Below, piece by piece: positions 23,375 through 33,171 of a stretch of 64,000 nt of DNA. Where the stretch lies: contig JAETXT010000003.1 in assembly GCA_019188255.1 (NCBI GenBank), positions 4,836,001 to 4,900,000 on the forward strand, in the 5' to 3' direction. Every line of letters starts with the position of its first letter. Position 1 is the stretch's first letter. The notes beneath the pieces were generated by a model. It did no database searches. It was not told the DNA's origin and saw nothing but the letters and a program-made list of their open reading frames with translations. Source of the stretch: Verticillium longisporum (lineage: Eukaryota; Ascomycota; Sordariomycetes; Glomerellales; Plectosphaerellaceae). A program made the translations under genes and the position numbers.

Positions 23375-23705
23375 GAGAGCGACCGCGCGGCGAGAAAGAA
23401 GACAGCCTTGCCTGTATTGCCAGGTCACGGATGAGATCGTCAGAGTTGGGTGCCTTGAGCAGCTCGGCCAGGTTTACGTTGACGTACTCCCGACCAATGA
23501 CGGGCGTCACCTCGATGTGCTCGTACTTGTCGAGGGCACCGCTGAGCTTTAGGGGTTCGCGGTGGTCAGTCCGCAGCTCGGGCAGCAGCTCCTCTGTCTG
23601 CTCCAAGGCGGGCGCAGCAGGCTTCTCGCTGATGGCCAGCTTCTTCACCTGGATGTCATCGACTTCATTCTTGGCCGGGGCTGTCTCTGTGGCTGAGGGT
23701 GCCAT
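22298..23705 (-). pseudogene. TauD/TfdA-type 2-oxoglutarate dioxygenase, frameshifted
   Basis: Minus-strand gene: exon 1 from 23705 to about 23384, exon 2 about 23306-22971, exon 3 22865-22298. It encodes an alpha-ketoglutarate-dependent sulfonate (taurine-like) dioxygenase. The metal and cosubstrate ligands are present: HSD in SQWHSDITFEP, the distal His in RSVCHDATPDY and the Arg in GSRAVSLGERPYF. Two faults are seen. Soon after intron 2 the frame is lost between GYEV and DRISATLQGF (22836/22837), consistent with one missing base. The first intron also lacks a good donor: CAG|GCAAGG at the expected place is a GC donor in the wrong phase, and the only in-phase GT is a weak GTCGCT at 23382-23383. 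The product would fail before the distal His and Arg. Assembly error remains possible. Confidence 0.8.
23338..23380. repeat. GA/CT microsatellite inside intron 1 of the TauD-like gene
   Basis: About 40 bases of GA repeats on the + strand, nearly pure, lying inside the proposed first intron of the dioxygenase gene. Repeat expansion may have altered the donor region. Confidence 0.8.
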
Positions 23706-24563
23706 CTTTGCGGTTGCTCGGACTAGAGATATTGGATATGTTTGGAAATGTCTTGACTATCTTTGATGCTGTCTATCCAGGCCATTCACACTCTCTCGTC
23801 AAATGGGTATCGCTTCATTTATGCTTGGTATGCCATGACCCCTCACTCACCACTTCCCCTCCCACACATCGATGATCCTCTCAATCATCTCCAAATGACC
23901 GCGTAGCATTACGTGATCGACCGCATGTATTCTGCCACTTGCATCATTCAACCGCTTCAAGCGGCGATCCAATCAATAAGACTACGCGACGCCAGCCTCG
24001 GCCGCGACAGCTGTTGCGTTGGGTTGATAATCACGCCGAAACGATGGCTTTGTGCCAAACGCTGCGACATCGCTCCCCCAATTTGCAATGATGACATTTG
24101 CGAGGCTGATAAGGAGTCGAGCCAAGAAATGGTCGCCCGCATTCTGGAATTGACCATCCCCCGCGAATGCGGTTGCTGGATTAATTAAATGGCGTGCATT
24201 CGTGTCGGCACGACGCGGGGATATCGGTGGTGCCATTTTGGCAGCGATCACGACGGGAGAATGAATCCCCGACCCCCACGTGGTGAGAACCATGGAGCAT
24301 CCGCCGCGGTACACCAGCCGATCTTTGCCTTCGGTTGTCGGACGGCTGTCGGGCATTTTGGTCCGTGGTCGCGCGTACTCGACTCCGGGACCGGGACGAT
24401 GGAGGCTGCGGGCTCGGGGTCGTTGTGGGCCGACATCAGTATCAGCTATGATGGGGAAATCCTCGCCCTGTGTTTCGTCACCCTCCGGCTCCTTCTGGAG
24501 TCCAGGGTTCGTTCTTTGGGGGCTCCCGAGACCTTTCGTGTCTCGGGGCAAGAGGGTCTGTCT
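23706..24563. other. Intergenic, nothing coding recognised
   Basis: Between the start of the TauD-like gene and the 3' end of the Pth11-like gene. The frames at 24189-24707 are antisense to, or next to, the latter and are unsupported. Confidence 0.5.
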
Positions 24564-26112
24564 TCAAACCCATCCGTGCATGTTCGTTCCTGCATGGCCA
24601 TATTCTTGCAAGACTTCATGAGAAAGGCGGCCCTCTCGCAAATAGGTAATTTCTGGCACCGCAATAATCTCTTCGCTTTCTCGCTCCTCGATCAACCCGC
24701 TGCGTGACGTCGGTGACTTGAGTGGCCACTCCGTTGTAATCGCTCGTGGCGGCAACGACTGTATGGGCCAGCTTGACGATCTCGAGCTGCTCGGCCTCGA
24801 AGACGATCCCCTTCCGTCTTGAATGCTCCCATCTCTTTCAAGATCCACCAGGTGGTAGCTATTGCTGCCTCCAAACCGGCCGTCTCCGTTTCCGTCGCCT
24901 GGCGCAAAGATGGGCAGCTGAAATTGGCTGTCGCCCTCGTCGGTGGTGTCGTATTTGAAGTCATTCGTGTGGACTGAACTGACAAAGGAGGAACGGGGAG
25001 GTCGATTATGTCGCGTGATTTGAGTGCCGATGGTAAGAGGTCTGTCGTAGCGTGGTACGGGATATGTCATCGGGCTCTCCGGTGGCCGAGAGGACAGCAA
25101 AAAGGGGAACCATTGCACTAGTAAAGGCTTGATGGTCGTGAGGCAGGCGCAAACGATGGCCGTGTGCACTTCGATGCAGTTCAGGTTGGCGATCGGGACG
25201 GCAGTCCAGGTAACGTCCATGAAGAAGTATAACGGGTCTTCGTGCTTCAAGAGATTCGTCAGGCGAACGACAGAGATGACACAGACGCTGGGAGCCATGT
25301 TAGCGATCACTCGTCAAGAGGCAGGGGACCTTTCCTACCCAAACGCAAGGAGAGAAACAAAATACAGGCTGTACTTCTGACGTCTAGGCAGTCGAAGCTT
25401 GGAGATTACGGGAAGCGGTAGAAGGAAAATCAAAAGATCGGTAGCCATATTGAGGCCGGCGTTGGCCCAGAAGACGTTGAAACTGTGACAGAATGACGGT
25501 TTCTTCTCGATGATCCATATGGAATCAAGAGGAACGCAAGTCGTTAGGATGCTCGTGATGATCCACGTATGGGAGATGACGACGATCGCAAGCAGCATCT
25601 TGCTCAGAAGTTGGACTCCCTGATACGAGAATATCCTGATGTAAAGACAGAGAATGGAGACTTTGGTCGAGAAGAGGCTAGCGGTATACAGGAGGCTCGC
25701 GGCGAGCCCGGATTTGAGGTAATCACTGAAGCTGTCGCTGACGTAGTAAAAATGACGGCCCAAGCCCAGACTGAGTTCTGACACGATCATTAGCAATGGA
25801 AGGGAATGCACGGCCGGCCGACTGACGAGTTATCATGGTGGCGCTCGTTCCCAGACCGAGGACAAGGGAGAGAAGAATGAGCCAGTCGTCCAGGTGGACT
25901 GCGCGCAGTATCCTGGCCCTTGTGTAGAAACGCAGGCCAACTAACAGCGCAGCAACGACTCCTGTGACGACCGCCACCGGGACTACGGACTGTCCTTCGA
26001 AGTGGTCAGGCCCAGGAGGCGGAGCCCGCCAACCAGGAAGGAATGGCGGTTGTATTGGTGGTATCAAATACTCCATCATAATTGTGAATGCCCGCATCTT
26101 TCGAAGTCCCAT
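24564..26112 (-). CDS. Pth11-like integral membrane protein (fungal rhodopsin domain)
   Basis: Three exons on the minus strand, 25827-26112, 25339-25777 and 24564-25287, with introns of 49 and 51 nt, giving 482 residues. Seven membrane helices can be followed, from VVPVAVVTGVVAALLVGLRF to the IKPLLVQWFPFLL end. The family landmarks are GLGRHF after helix 2, an HLDDWLI segment, a cysteine-bearing extracellular loop (SILTTCVPLDSIW) and the helix ATDLLIFLLPLPVISKL. The tail of about 180 residues is Ser/Arg-rich and predicted cytoplasmic. Members include Pth11-like GPCRs of pathogens and many orphans. Several ATGs lie close together at the N-terminus; the first (26112) was used. Ligand unknown. 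Confidence 0.87.
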
Positions 26113-28333
26113 CGATCGGAGGCGGTAGCATCCTCGAAGACCGGAGGTCAGGCTTTTGGCGGTTGTTGCTTCGTGGTGGGCGGGACGTCAGGGCATCTTC
26201 ATCATGGCGGCCATTAAGAGTTTGAGTAAGGCCAGCTTGAAGACAGAAGACCGATACGATACGGTCGGTGAAGGCAAGTCAAATTCGACAGCGACCTTTT
26301 GGCAGACATCGACGTAAAACGGGCCAGTATCAAATGACAACGGCCTCCGAGGGTTGACCCGGGCATGCGGTGTATTATTATCGTTCTCCCTGTAGGTCCC
26401 AGCAGGTCGCAAACCCCAAGGCCCAACAGCGTGGTGCCCAAGGGTGACAGCGGGCCGCCCTCGCCCGCTGCGCCCAAACGCTAATGATCGATCCGTGGCA
26501 ACAAGAGCGGCATTGAGAAAAGAAATACCGGGAAAAAGGACCTTCACGCCCCAGGAGCTGAAGATCCAGAATTGATGGACGGGCGAATACCAGGATCGTA
26601 GCGGCGCCACCAGCCTGCGAGATGTGATCAGCCGACTGGCGGAAGAAGCATGTCCACCCTCAGGGGTCGGTTGGGACGCTTGGACGCGAGTGAAGGAAGG
26701 GACTCATGTGATGCAGTTAGTCAGCAGGCACTATAAAACGTAGCCCTGGGGGCACGTTGGCGACTAAACTAAGCCAGATACAACAACACTTATCCACCTA
26801 ATACCTAATCAACTGTTTTTGCGAGCTTTGCACACCAAAAGAAAGATCCCTGCTCGTGTTCGTTTGGGACGTGGTTGCTTCACCCCCTCGGAAATGTTGC
26901 ACTCTATTGTTGCATCAAGGGAACAGCCTGGGAATCTTGTTGGCCGGCAGGCAAGTGCTACGCGAAGGCTAGAGGGATGTCTCCCTGATTGCGTCTGCCA
27001 GGGCTTATTTGGTCAAGTTCTGTGGACTCGCGATCGAGATGTGTAGCCACGGTGTGGTGGTCTACCGACGCCACGGAAAGGGCCCGGTGGATTCCCGAGG
27101 TTATTGATCTTTCCCAGTAGCCGCCGGTTCCGTGTTGACGAAAATGTTCATCTTGGCGCTGGTGACCTGAGTGCTACTGAAGATGAGACCTGAAAACACA
27201 TGCTGGTGAGACCGTCGCGTGATGGCTCTGAATCTGGCTTGTGGCAGATTCGCTTGGTGTATGTAGCTTGGGCGATGCCTTATCCATAGCACGTTGCTAA
27301 CTCTGCAGGGTCGGCTACTAACCAGGGGTTTGTGGTTTACTGTATTGTGATACAACGTTCAAGGGTTAGAATGACGAGACAATGACGGATCTCGATGGAA
27401 ATACGGCCGCGTGTCGCGTGATGTTGTGTTGAGGATTCCGCGGCAGTTGCATGATGGAGATTTGACTTCTTGGTACTAATTACTAAAAGCTTCCTAAGCA
27501 GTGGATACTGACCGAATACTAAGATACCTAGGCACTTTACGGCACGATACCTTACCTTAGTGAGTGCTGTGGGGGAAGGTGGGCGCCTTACGACACAGTG
27601 GACTTGGGGACAGGCAGCAGCCCGAAATGGGCCAACGGTACCTGGAAATCCCGCCATCGCTCACGGCACATCCCTGGCAGATCAAGGCACTGGAAATGCC
27701 AGTCTACCCCACCTACCTTACCTTCGTACCTCAGCTTTCCGAGCCGGGTGGCCTGGCTCAAGCTTCCGAGATCACCAAAGCTGACCCGTGCAGTTTCCCA
27801 TCTCCAGGCACGCATCCTGGTCACCAGCGAGCCGGAAGAGGGATCTCGTCTTCCGGGCTTAAACTACAGCCTACCATTGACGCGTTTTGCACCCGTCTTG
27901 TCACTATTGAGTGAAGAAGGCGGTGTTTGCCGCCGCTTGGCCAAAGTCAAATCATCAATTATCACACTATCAGATTCCAAAACCGAGCGCATCGAAAACG
28001 CAGCTCCAATTAGGCCCGGTGTGACCCCCCAAGCCCCTTGACGGCTCTCAATTGCGATGCGTGTTGCGCTGGGTGCCTCCTATAGCCATGATTTTGTTTG
28101 GTGCAATCTTGTTTTCCCCCTGGCCTATGATGCGAATCTGTCAGCAATGGGTCTTTCGCATGGCTATTGTTTGGATCGCATAGCTGCACTCACTTCATGT
28201 TGGCCAGGGCCCCCTTCCTCCACTGCTCCTGGCCGGCGTCTTCCAGCCGGCCTAGTCTTTTTTCTGGCTTTGCGCGATGCTATCCGCAGACGCCTAACGC
28301 CGGTAGCTGTAAATGACAGACCACATGGCAGGA
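26113..28333. other. Intergenic, about 2.2 kb, no gene recognised
   Basis: Holds the upstream region of the Pth11-like gene and the 3' flank of the FAL1-like helicase. Several overlapping frames (26188-26610, 27560-28041) lack family resemblance, start context and splice logic. A CCTAGG-containing motif is near 27526-27533. Confidence 0.45.
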
Positions 28334-29675
28334 TCAAGAAATGAGATCGGCCACGTTCATGGGCATCTCGTCGATCTGAGTCGAGTAGTACACTGGGCCA
28401 TGATTAGTCAATGAGCTCGCGTTGCGCTTTCGAAAGAAAGGGTTCACTTACACTCGATATCACGCAGGATACGCACATCTTCGCTGGTAACAAAGTTGAT
28501 GGCGACACCCTTGCGACCAAAGCGGCCGCTACGACCAATACGGTGGATGTAGTTCTCACGGTTGCTCGGCAAATCGTAGTTGATGACCAAGCTGACCTGC
28601 TGCACGTCGATACCACGCGCCAAAACATCGGTCGTGATAAGCACACGCCTGTTACCCTGGCGAAAGTCCTGCATAATCCTGACACGCTACATCTGAGGCA
28701 TGACGCCGTGCATACTGCTAGCGAAAAAGATGGACTCGCGCATCTTGTCCGTCAGCCAGTCGACCTTGCGACGGGTGTTGCAGAAGATGACGGCCTGTGT
28801 GATGGTCAGGGTATCGTAAAGATCGCAAAGGGTGTCGAACTTCCAGTCCTCCTTCTCGACAGCGATGAAGTACTGCTTGAGACCCTCGAGGGTCAGCTCG
28901 TCACGCTTGACAAGGATGCGCACAGGATCGGTCATGAACTTGGTGGTCATGTCGAGGACATCATACGGCAGCGTGGCGCTGACGACGACGACCTGGGTCG
29001 CGGGCGGGAGGTAACGATACACGTCGTAGATCTGCTCCCGGAAACCGCGGTTGAGCAGCTCGTCGGCCTCGTCGAGAACGAGCATTTTAATGTGACGGGT
29101 GCGCAGGTGGCGGCGACGGATCATGTCGGCGACGCGACCGGGTGTGCCAGACACAATATGTTGACCATAGTCCAGCTTGCGAATGTCCTCGCCGACGTTG
29201 GTGCCGCCGATGCAGGCATGGCACTGAACATTCATGTAGTCGCCGAGAGCCATGACGACGGACTGAATCTGGGTCGCAAGTTCGCGCGTAGGAGACAGGA
29301 CGAGGGCTTGCGATTCGCGGACGGCCGTGTCGATGACCTGCAGCATGCTGATCGAGAAGGTGGCTGTCTTACCCGTGCCGGACTGGGCTTGGGCAATGGT
29401 GTCGCGGCCCTTGCAGACCTGGACAATGGCGCGAGACTGAACGGCTGAGGGGGATTCGTAGCCATAGGCGTAGACGCCGCGGAGAAGGTTCTCTGGGGGG
29501 GCGCATTTTAGCAGGTTGCCTGGAAGAGCTTGATGTGCTCGTGGCGAGGGGCATTGACAGTCGGCTTACCCTTGAGAGACATGGACTCGAACGTGGGATG
29601 GACAGTCACCTCCTTGGAGGTAGAGAATTCCATCCTCTCCTCCGCCTTCCTATCGATGCCGCTTCCTTCAGCCAT
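28334..29675 (-). CDS. FAL1: FAL1/eIF4A3-like DEAD-box RNA helicase, with an in-frame stop
   Basis: Three exons on the minus strand, 29570-29675, 28452-29492 and 28334-28392, giving 401 codons, the normal length. Motif I AQSGTGKT (about residue 70), PTRELA, DEAD (176-179), SAT, ARGIDV and HRIGRSGR are all in one frame, and the [17 protein letters not shown] ending is typical of FAL1/eIF4A3. Such helicases act in 18S rRNA processing or as the exon junction core. Codon 304 is TAG (28687-28689), where relatives have a glutamate after MPQK. From about 28605 to 28745 residues that are normally invariant are changed, whereas the rest is conserved. As written, the protein stops at 303 residues, before motifs V and VI. 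Sequence error or a dead copy are both possible. Confidence 0.87.
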
Positions 29676-30207
29676 GGTGATGTTTGTTGCTGCGTCTCGG
29701 GGGTTGGGTGTGATGAGGTTGTTGAACACAGAGCGCAAGGCTGGACGGAGCGCGATTGCTTGATCAAGGCCGACAACCAGGGCTCCACCCAAAATTTTGG
29801 ATTGGGGAGAAGCGCACGGTCCATGTCATGAGCGTCACTACGGCATGTTGACCCTGATACCCAAGAACCATCACTTTTGAAAAGGCCTATCCAAGTAACA
29901 GTGACGGTGACTTACACATGAGTTTGCTTGGCTGATAATGGCGAAAAGCTCCTCTCTCAGAAACTTCCAACATTATCTCCATGAATGAGTTTCTGAGGTT
30001 GCGCATGCCGGCTTTCCAGGCTACTTCAGAGCACCCTCGGCCGGAAATTCAGCTGCGCCGGCGCTAAACCTTGTCCACTGGGCCCTGCTAGGTACATGTT
30101 TTGGAGGGCGCGCTGCCAGCACTTCTCTGCGACTGGTAGCCTCGAATTTTTGAGGCGCGTTTCAACACCACTCACAGCCTTGCCTCCAGCACGCAACCGA
30201 CGACACC
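29676..30207. promoter_or_regulatory. Shared upstream region of FAL1-like helicase and PRP9
   Basis: About 530 bases between two divergent RNA-processing genes, so it must hold both promoters. No coding feature or clear TATA box was recognised. Confidence 0.5.
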
Positions 30208-31710
30208 ATGGTTTTGGAGGAGCAGCGATACATCCACGAGGACCTCGAGCGGCTCGAACAGGGCATCTCCGAACGGATTGATGAGGAACCGAAGCACATT
30301 CGCGACCGATTGAACCGCGACCATGAAGTCGCCCAGTTGCTGGACCAGATCCAGGCGCAATCTTCCAAGCTCCTCGATTTCTACCGCGACACCGACGGCC
30401 ACCTCTCCCGTGAAATCCAGCAACTCAGCACTGGCGACCCCTTTGAGCAGTTTTACAGCCAGCTGAAAGGCGTTCGCGATCATCATGCCAAATACCCCAA
30501 CGAACAGGCGGAGAACTTGGAGGCTCGGTATCGGGCGACGAGGGCCGGCGATGCGCCTATGCCCTACATTGTCGACTCCCTGTTCTCCGGTGAAGAGGCG
30601 TTTGGACGCTTCTTCGATCTCTACACGTCCCACGAGGCCTATCTCAACCTGCCCAACGTCAAGCGCTTGACGTACCTACAGTACCTCGAGGTCTTTGACA
30701 ACTTTGCGCCAGGGTCCGGTGGCCTGAAACGAGGCGATAAACTGACAGATCAATCCTTCAAATCCGTTGGTGACTTGTCAGCGTACCTTGAATCCTTCAT
30801 GAGACGGATACGACCTCTGGAAAACCTCGACAAGGTCTTCGCGGGCTTCGAGACGGACTTTGAAGCGGCTTGGGAAAAGGACGAGATTCCTGGATGGAAA
30901 AACGAGGGTGCTACAAACGGAGCAAACACCACCACGACCCCCGATGCGATATGGTGCGAAGACTGCGAAAAGGAGTTCAAGAACGAAAACGTCCACAAAG
31001 CACACTTGACAGGAAGGAAACACATCAAGGCCGCAGCAGCGCGACAAGCGCGGCAGGCAGACGGGGAGGAAATCACAAACGGCAACGGTGCCAAGATCTC
31101 GGCAACGCGGTTGAAGGAGCGCGCCGTGGCCGAGCGAGAATACAGAGTGTAGCGTCTGGCGGCGGCCATGTGCACGGGACGAGTCCACACCCGTGTCAAC
31201 GTCGCGCGCAAGCAAGGTATGACGGAGCGTGAGCGCCCGCAGGAGCTCGGCAACCTGCTGAGCCTGTCCGGCGGCGACCAGCAGGAGCGCACAGAGGACC
31301 AAGACGGCGAGGACGACGACGGCGAGGAAAAGATTTACAACCCGCTGAAGCTGCCCCTCTCGTGGGACGGCAAGCCAATTCCCTACTGGCTATACAGGCT
31401 GCACGGCCTCGGTGTCGAGTTCCCATGTGAGATCTGCGGCAACTTCGTCTACATGGGCAGGAGGGCGTTCGACAAGCACTTTAATGAAGCGCGGCACGTT
31501 CACGGCCTGCGGTGCCTCGGCATCACGAATACGAGTCTGTTCCGCGACATCACAAGCATCGAGCAAGCGACGAATCTGTGGGAGAAAATCCAGCGCGAAG
31601 CCAAGAAAAACAAGGTGGATGACGGCAGCATCGTGCAGATGGAGGATGGCGAGGGCAATGTCATGCCGGAGAAGGTGTACTATGATCTGCAGAAGCAGGG
31701 CTTGTTGTAA
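30208..31710 (+). CDS. PRP9: Splicing factor 3A subunit 3 (SF3a60/Prp9), with an in-frame stop
   Basis: One continuous frame of 501 codons, normal for fungal SF3a60, broken by TAG at codon 315 (31150-31152). The N-terminal half has the YIHEDLERLE opening and the PYLDLP-like motif read here as AYLNLPNVKRLTYLQYL. A U1-type C2H2 zinc finger is at about 248-270 (CEDCEKEF...HKAHLTGRKH) and the C-terminal matrin-type finger at about 406-436 (CEICGNF...FDKHFNEARH). The protein binds U2 snRNP in the prespliceosome. The stop lies in a stretch normally reading like V-K/R-K-LAAAMSTER; nearby residues (MCTGRVHTRVNVARKQG) also depart from the family. Frame and domains are intact on both sides, so a local substitution cluster or sequence error is likely. 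Confidence 0.9.
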
Positions 31711-32114
31711 CTGGGTGGTGGCCTTCGAGGACTGGACTGGGGATGTATCATAGATGAGCGTAATGCAGGCTTATCCTACAAAAAGGAGACGTTCGAGCCA
31801 GATGTGATTGTGTCCTGTGTCCAAACATGGGGAAACTATTTTGCACAAGACGAATCGTTTGATACGCATTACGTGAAGCTCGCCACGAGGTTTGACCACC
31901 TGCAGATTGCTACTGTGGGCTGTACGCGCCTAGCATTTCAGGTGACGTGAGGACGCGATCCAAAGGGACACTTTCGCCCCGCCAACGATGACCACACCAA
32001 ACTCGCCCCCAATCACTACACTCAACCACACAACGATCCAGCGCTCACCCTTCGCGCTGGTCAATTGTCGACACAACACGGGCACAGCAGGATGAGCTGA
32101 TCTCGCTTGCCGCG
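31711..32114. other. Intergenic, PRP9 3' flank and SLX1 promoter
   Basis: About 400 bases; no coding feature seen. Confidence 0.6.
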
Positions 32115-33171
32115 ATGGCAGTCCTTTCCAGGCCGATTCCCGCGCTTTACACCGTCTACATCCTGCGCTCCACCGTCCGCCACGCCTCCCTCTACATCGG
32201 CTCGACCCCCAATCCGCCGCGCCGCCTCAAGCAGCACAATGGTCTCGCGCGCGGCGGCGCCCGCACGTCGCGCAGCAGCCTGCGACCGTGGGAAATGATC
32301 GCCATCGTCTCCGGCTTCCCCAGCATGATCGCCGCCCTGAAATTCGAGTGCGTCCCTTCCTCTCTCTGTCTCTCCCCCCTCTCGCCAAGCCATCTTGAAC
32401 CTCTCGAGTCGCAAAGCTGACAGGCCACGCAGGTGGGCGCTGACGAACCCGCACCTCTCACTACACATACCGAGCGAGTCGCGCATCTCGCGCGCCGCGG
32501 GCGTCAAGAAGAATGGACACCCCAAGCGTCCGCGGCCCGGCATCACGTCCATCATGTCGAACCTGCACCTCCTGCTGCGCGTGCCGAGCTTCGAGCGGTG
32601 GCCGTTGAAGCTGCACTTTTTCGTCAAGACGGCGCACAAGGCGTGGGAGGGCAGCTGTGCCGCTGCTGAGAAGCCGGTCAGGAAGGGCCTTCAGATCCTG
32701 ACGGACTTTGGGCCCGGCGGAACCATGGCGACGGACGTCGAGGCGGCTGGCGAAGCTGGAGAGTCGTCGACGGCAGCTCCCGGCGCAGAAGAGAGCTGGG
32801 GCGTCCATGCGCTGCCTCTTGACCATGCGTCGATGAAGGATTTTGTCGAAAAGGGACGGTCCATTGTCATGTTTGAGAGGGAGGGCGCGTGTGTGGTCTG
32901 CAAAGAACCATTGGAGCACGGCAAGGGATTACACGTTATTTGCTCGAACGGCAGCTGCGAGGGCGCGGGACACTTGTCCTGCTGGAGCCGCCATCTTCTG
33001 AACCAGGAGAGCAGCGAAGAAGCTGTTTTGCCGGTGGCGGGGCGGTGCCCATCCTGCAGGAGTGAGGTCCGGTGGGATGACTTGATGAGGGAGCTGTCGC
33101 TGCGGGTCAGGGGCGAGGGCGAGGTGGACAAGCTTCTGAAGGTGAAGAAGAAGCGTCAAGCGAAGACATGA
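32115..33171 (+). CDS. SLX1: Structure-specific endonuclease subunit SLX1
   Basis: Two exons, 32115-32347 and 32433-33171, with an 85-nt phase-2 intron, giving 323 residues. The GIY-YIG nuclease domain is at the N-terminus: YTVYILRS and LYIGST, the catalytic Arg in [10 protein letters not shown] and the metal-binding Glu in ALKFEWALTNPH, which is rebuilt across the splice. The C-terminal zinc-binding RING/PHD-like domain has the Cys/His set [28 protein letters not shown] and CPSCRSEV. With SLX4 it cuts branched DNA such as Holliday junctions and 5' flaps in the nucleus. It is undamaged although it lies between two genes with stop codons. Confidence 0.95.

Noticed and set aside
28411..29448. 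345-codon plus-strand open frame over the FAL1-like helicase
   Set aside because: Antisense of a conserved helicase; repetitive Asp/Leu/Val/His composition.
28687..31152. Programmed stop-codon readthrough in FAL1-like and PRP9 (both read TG-TAG-CGT)
   Set aside because: The shared context is only eight bases and does not match the known TGA-CTA readthrough signal. Surrounding residues are also altered, and normal genes here end in TAA, TAG and TGA, so neither readthrough nor codon reassignment is supported.
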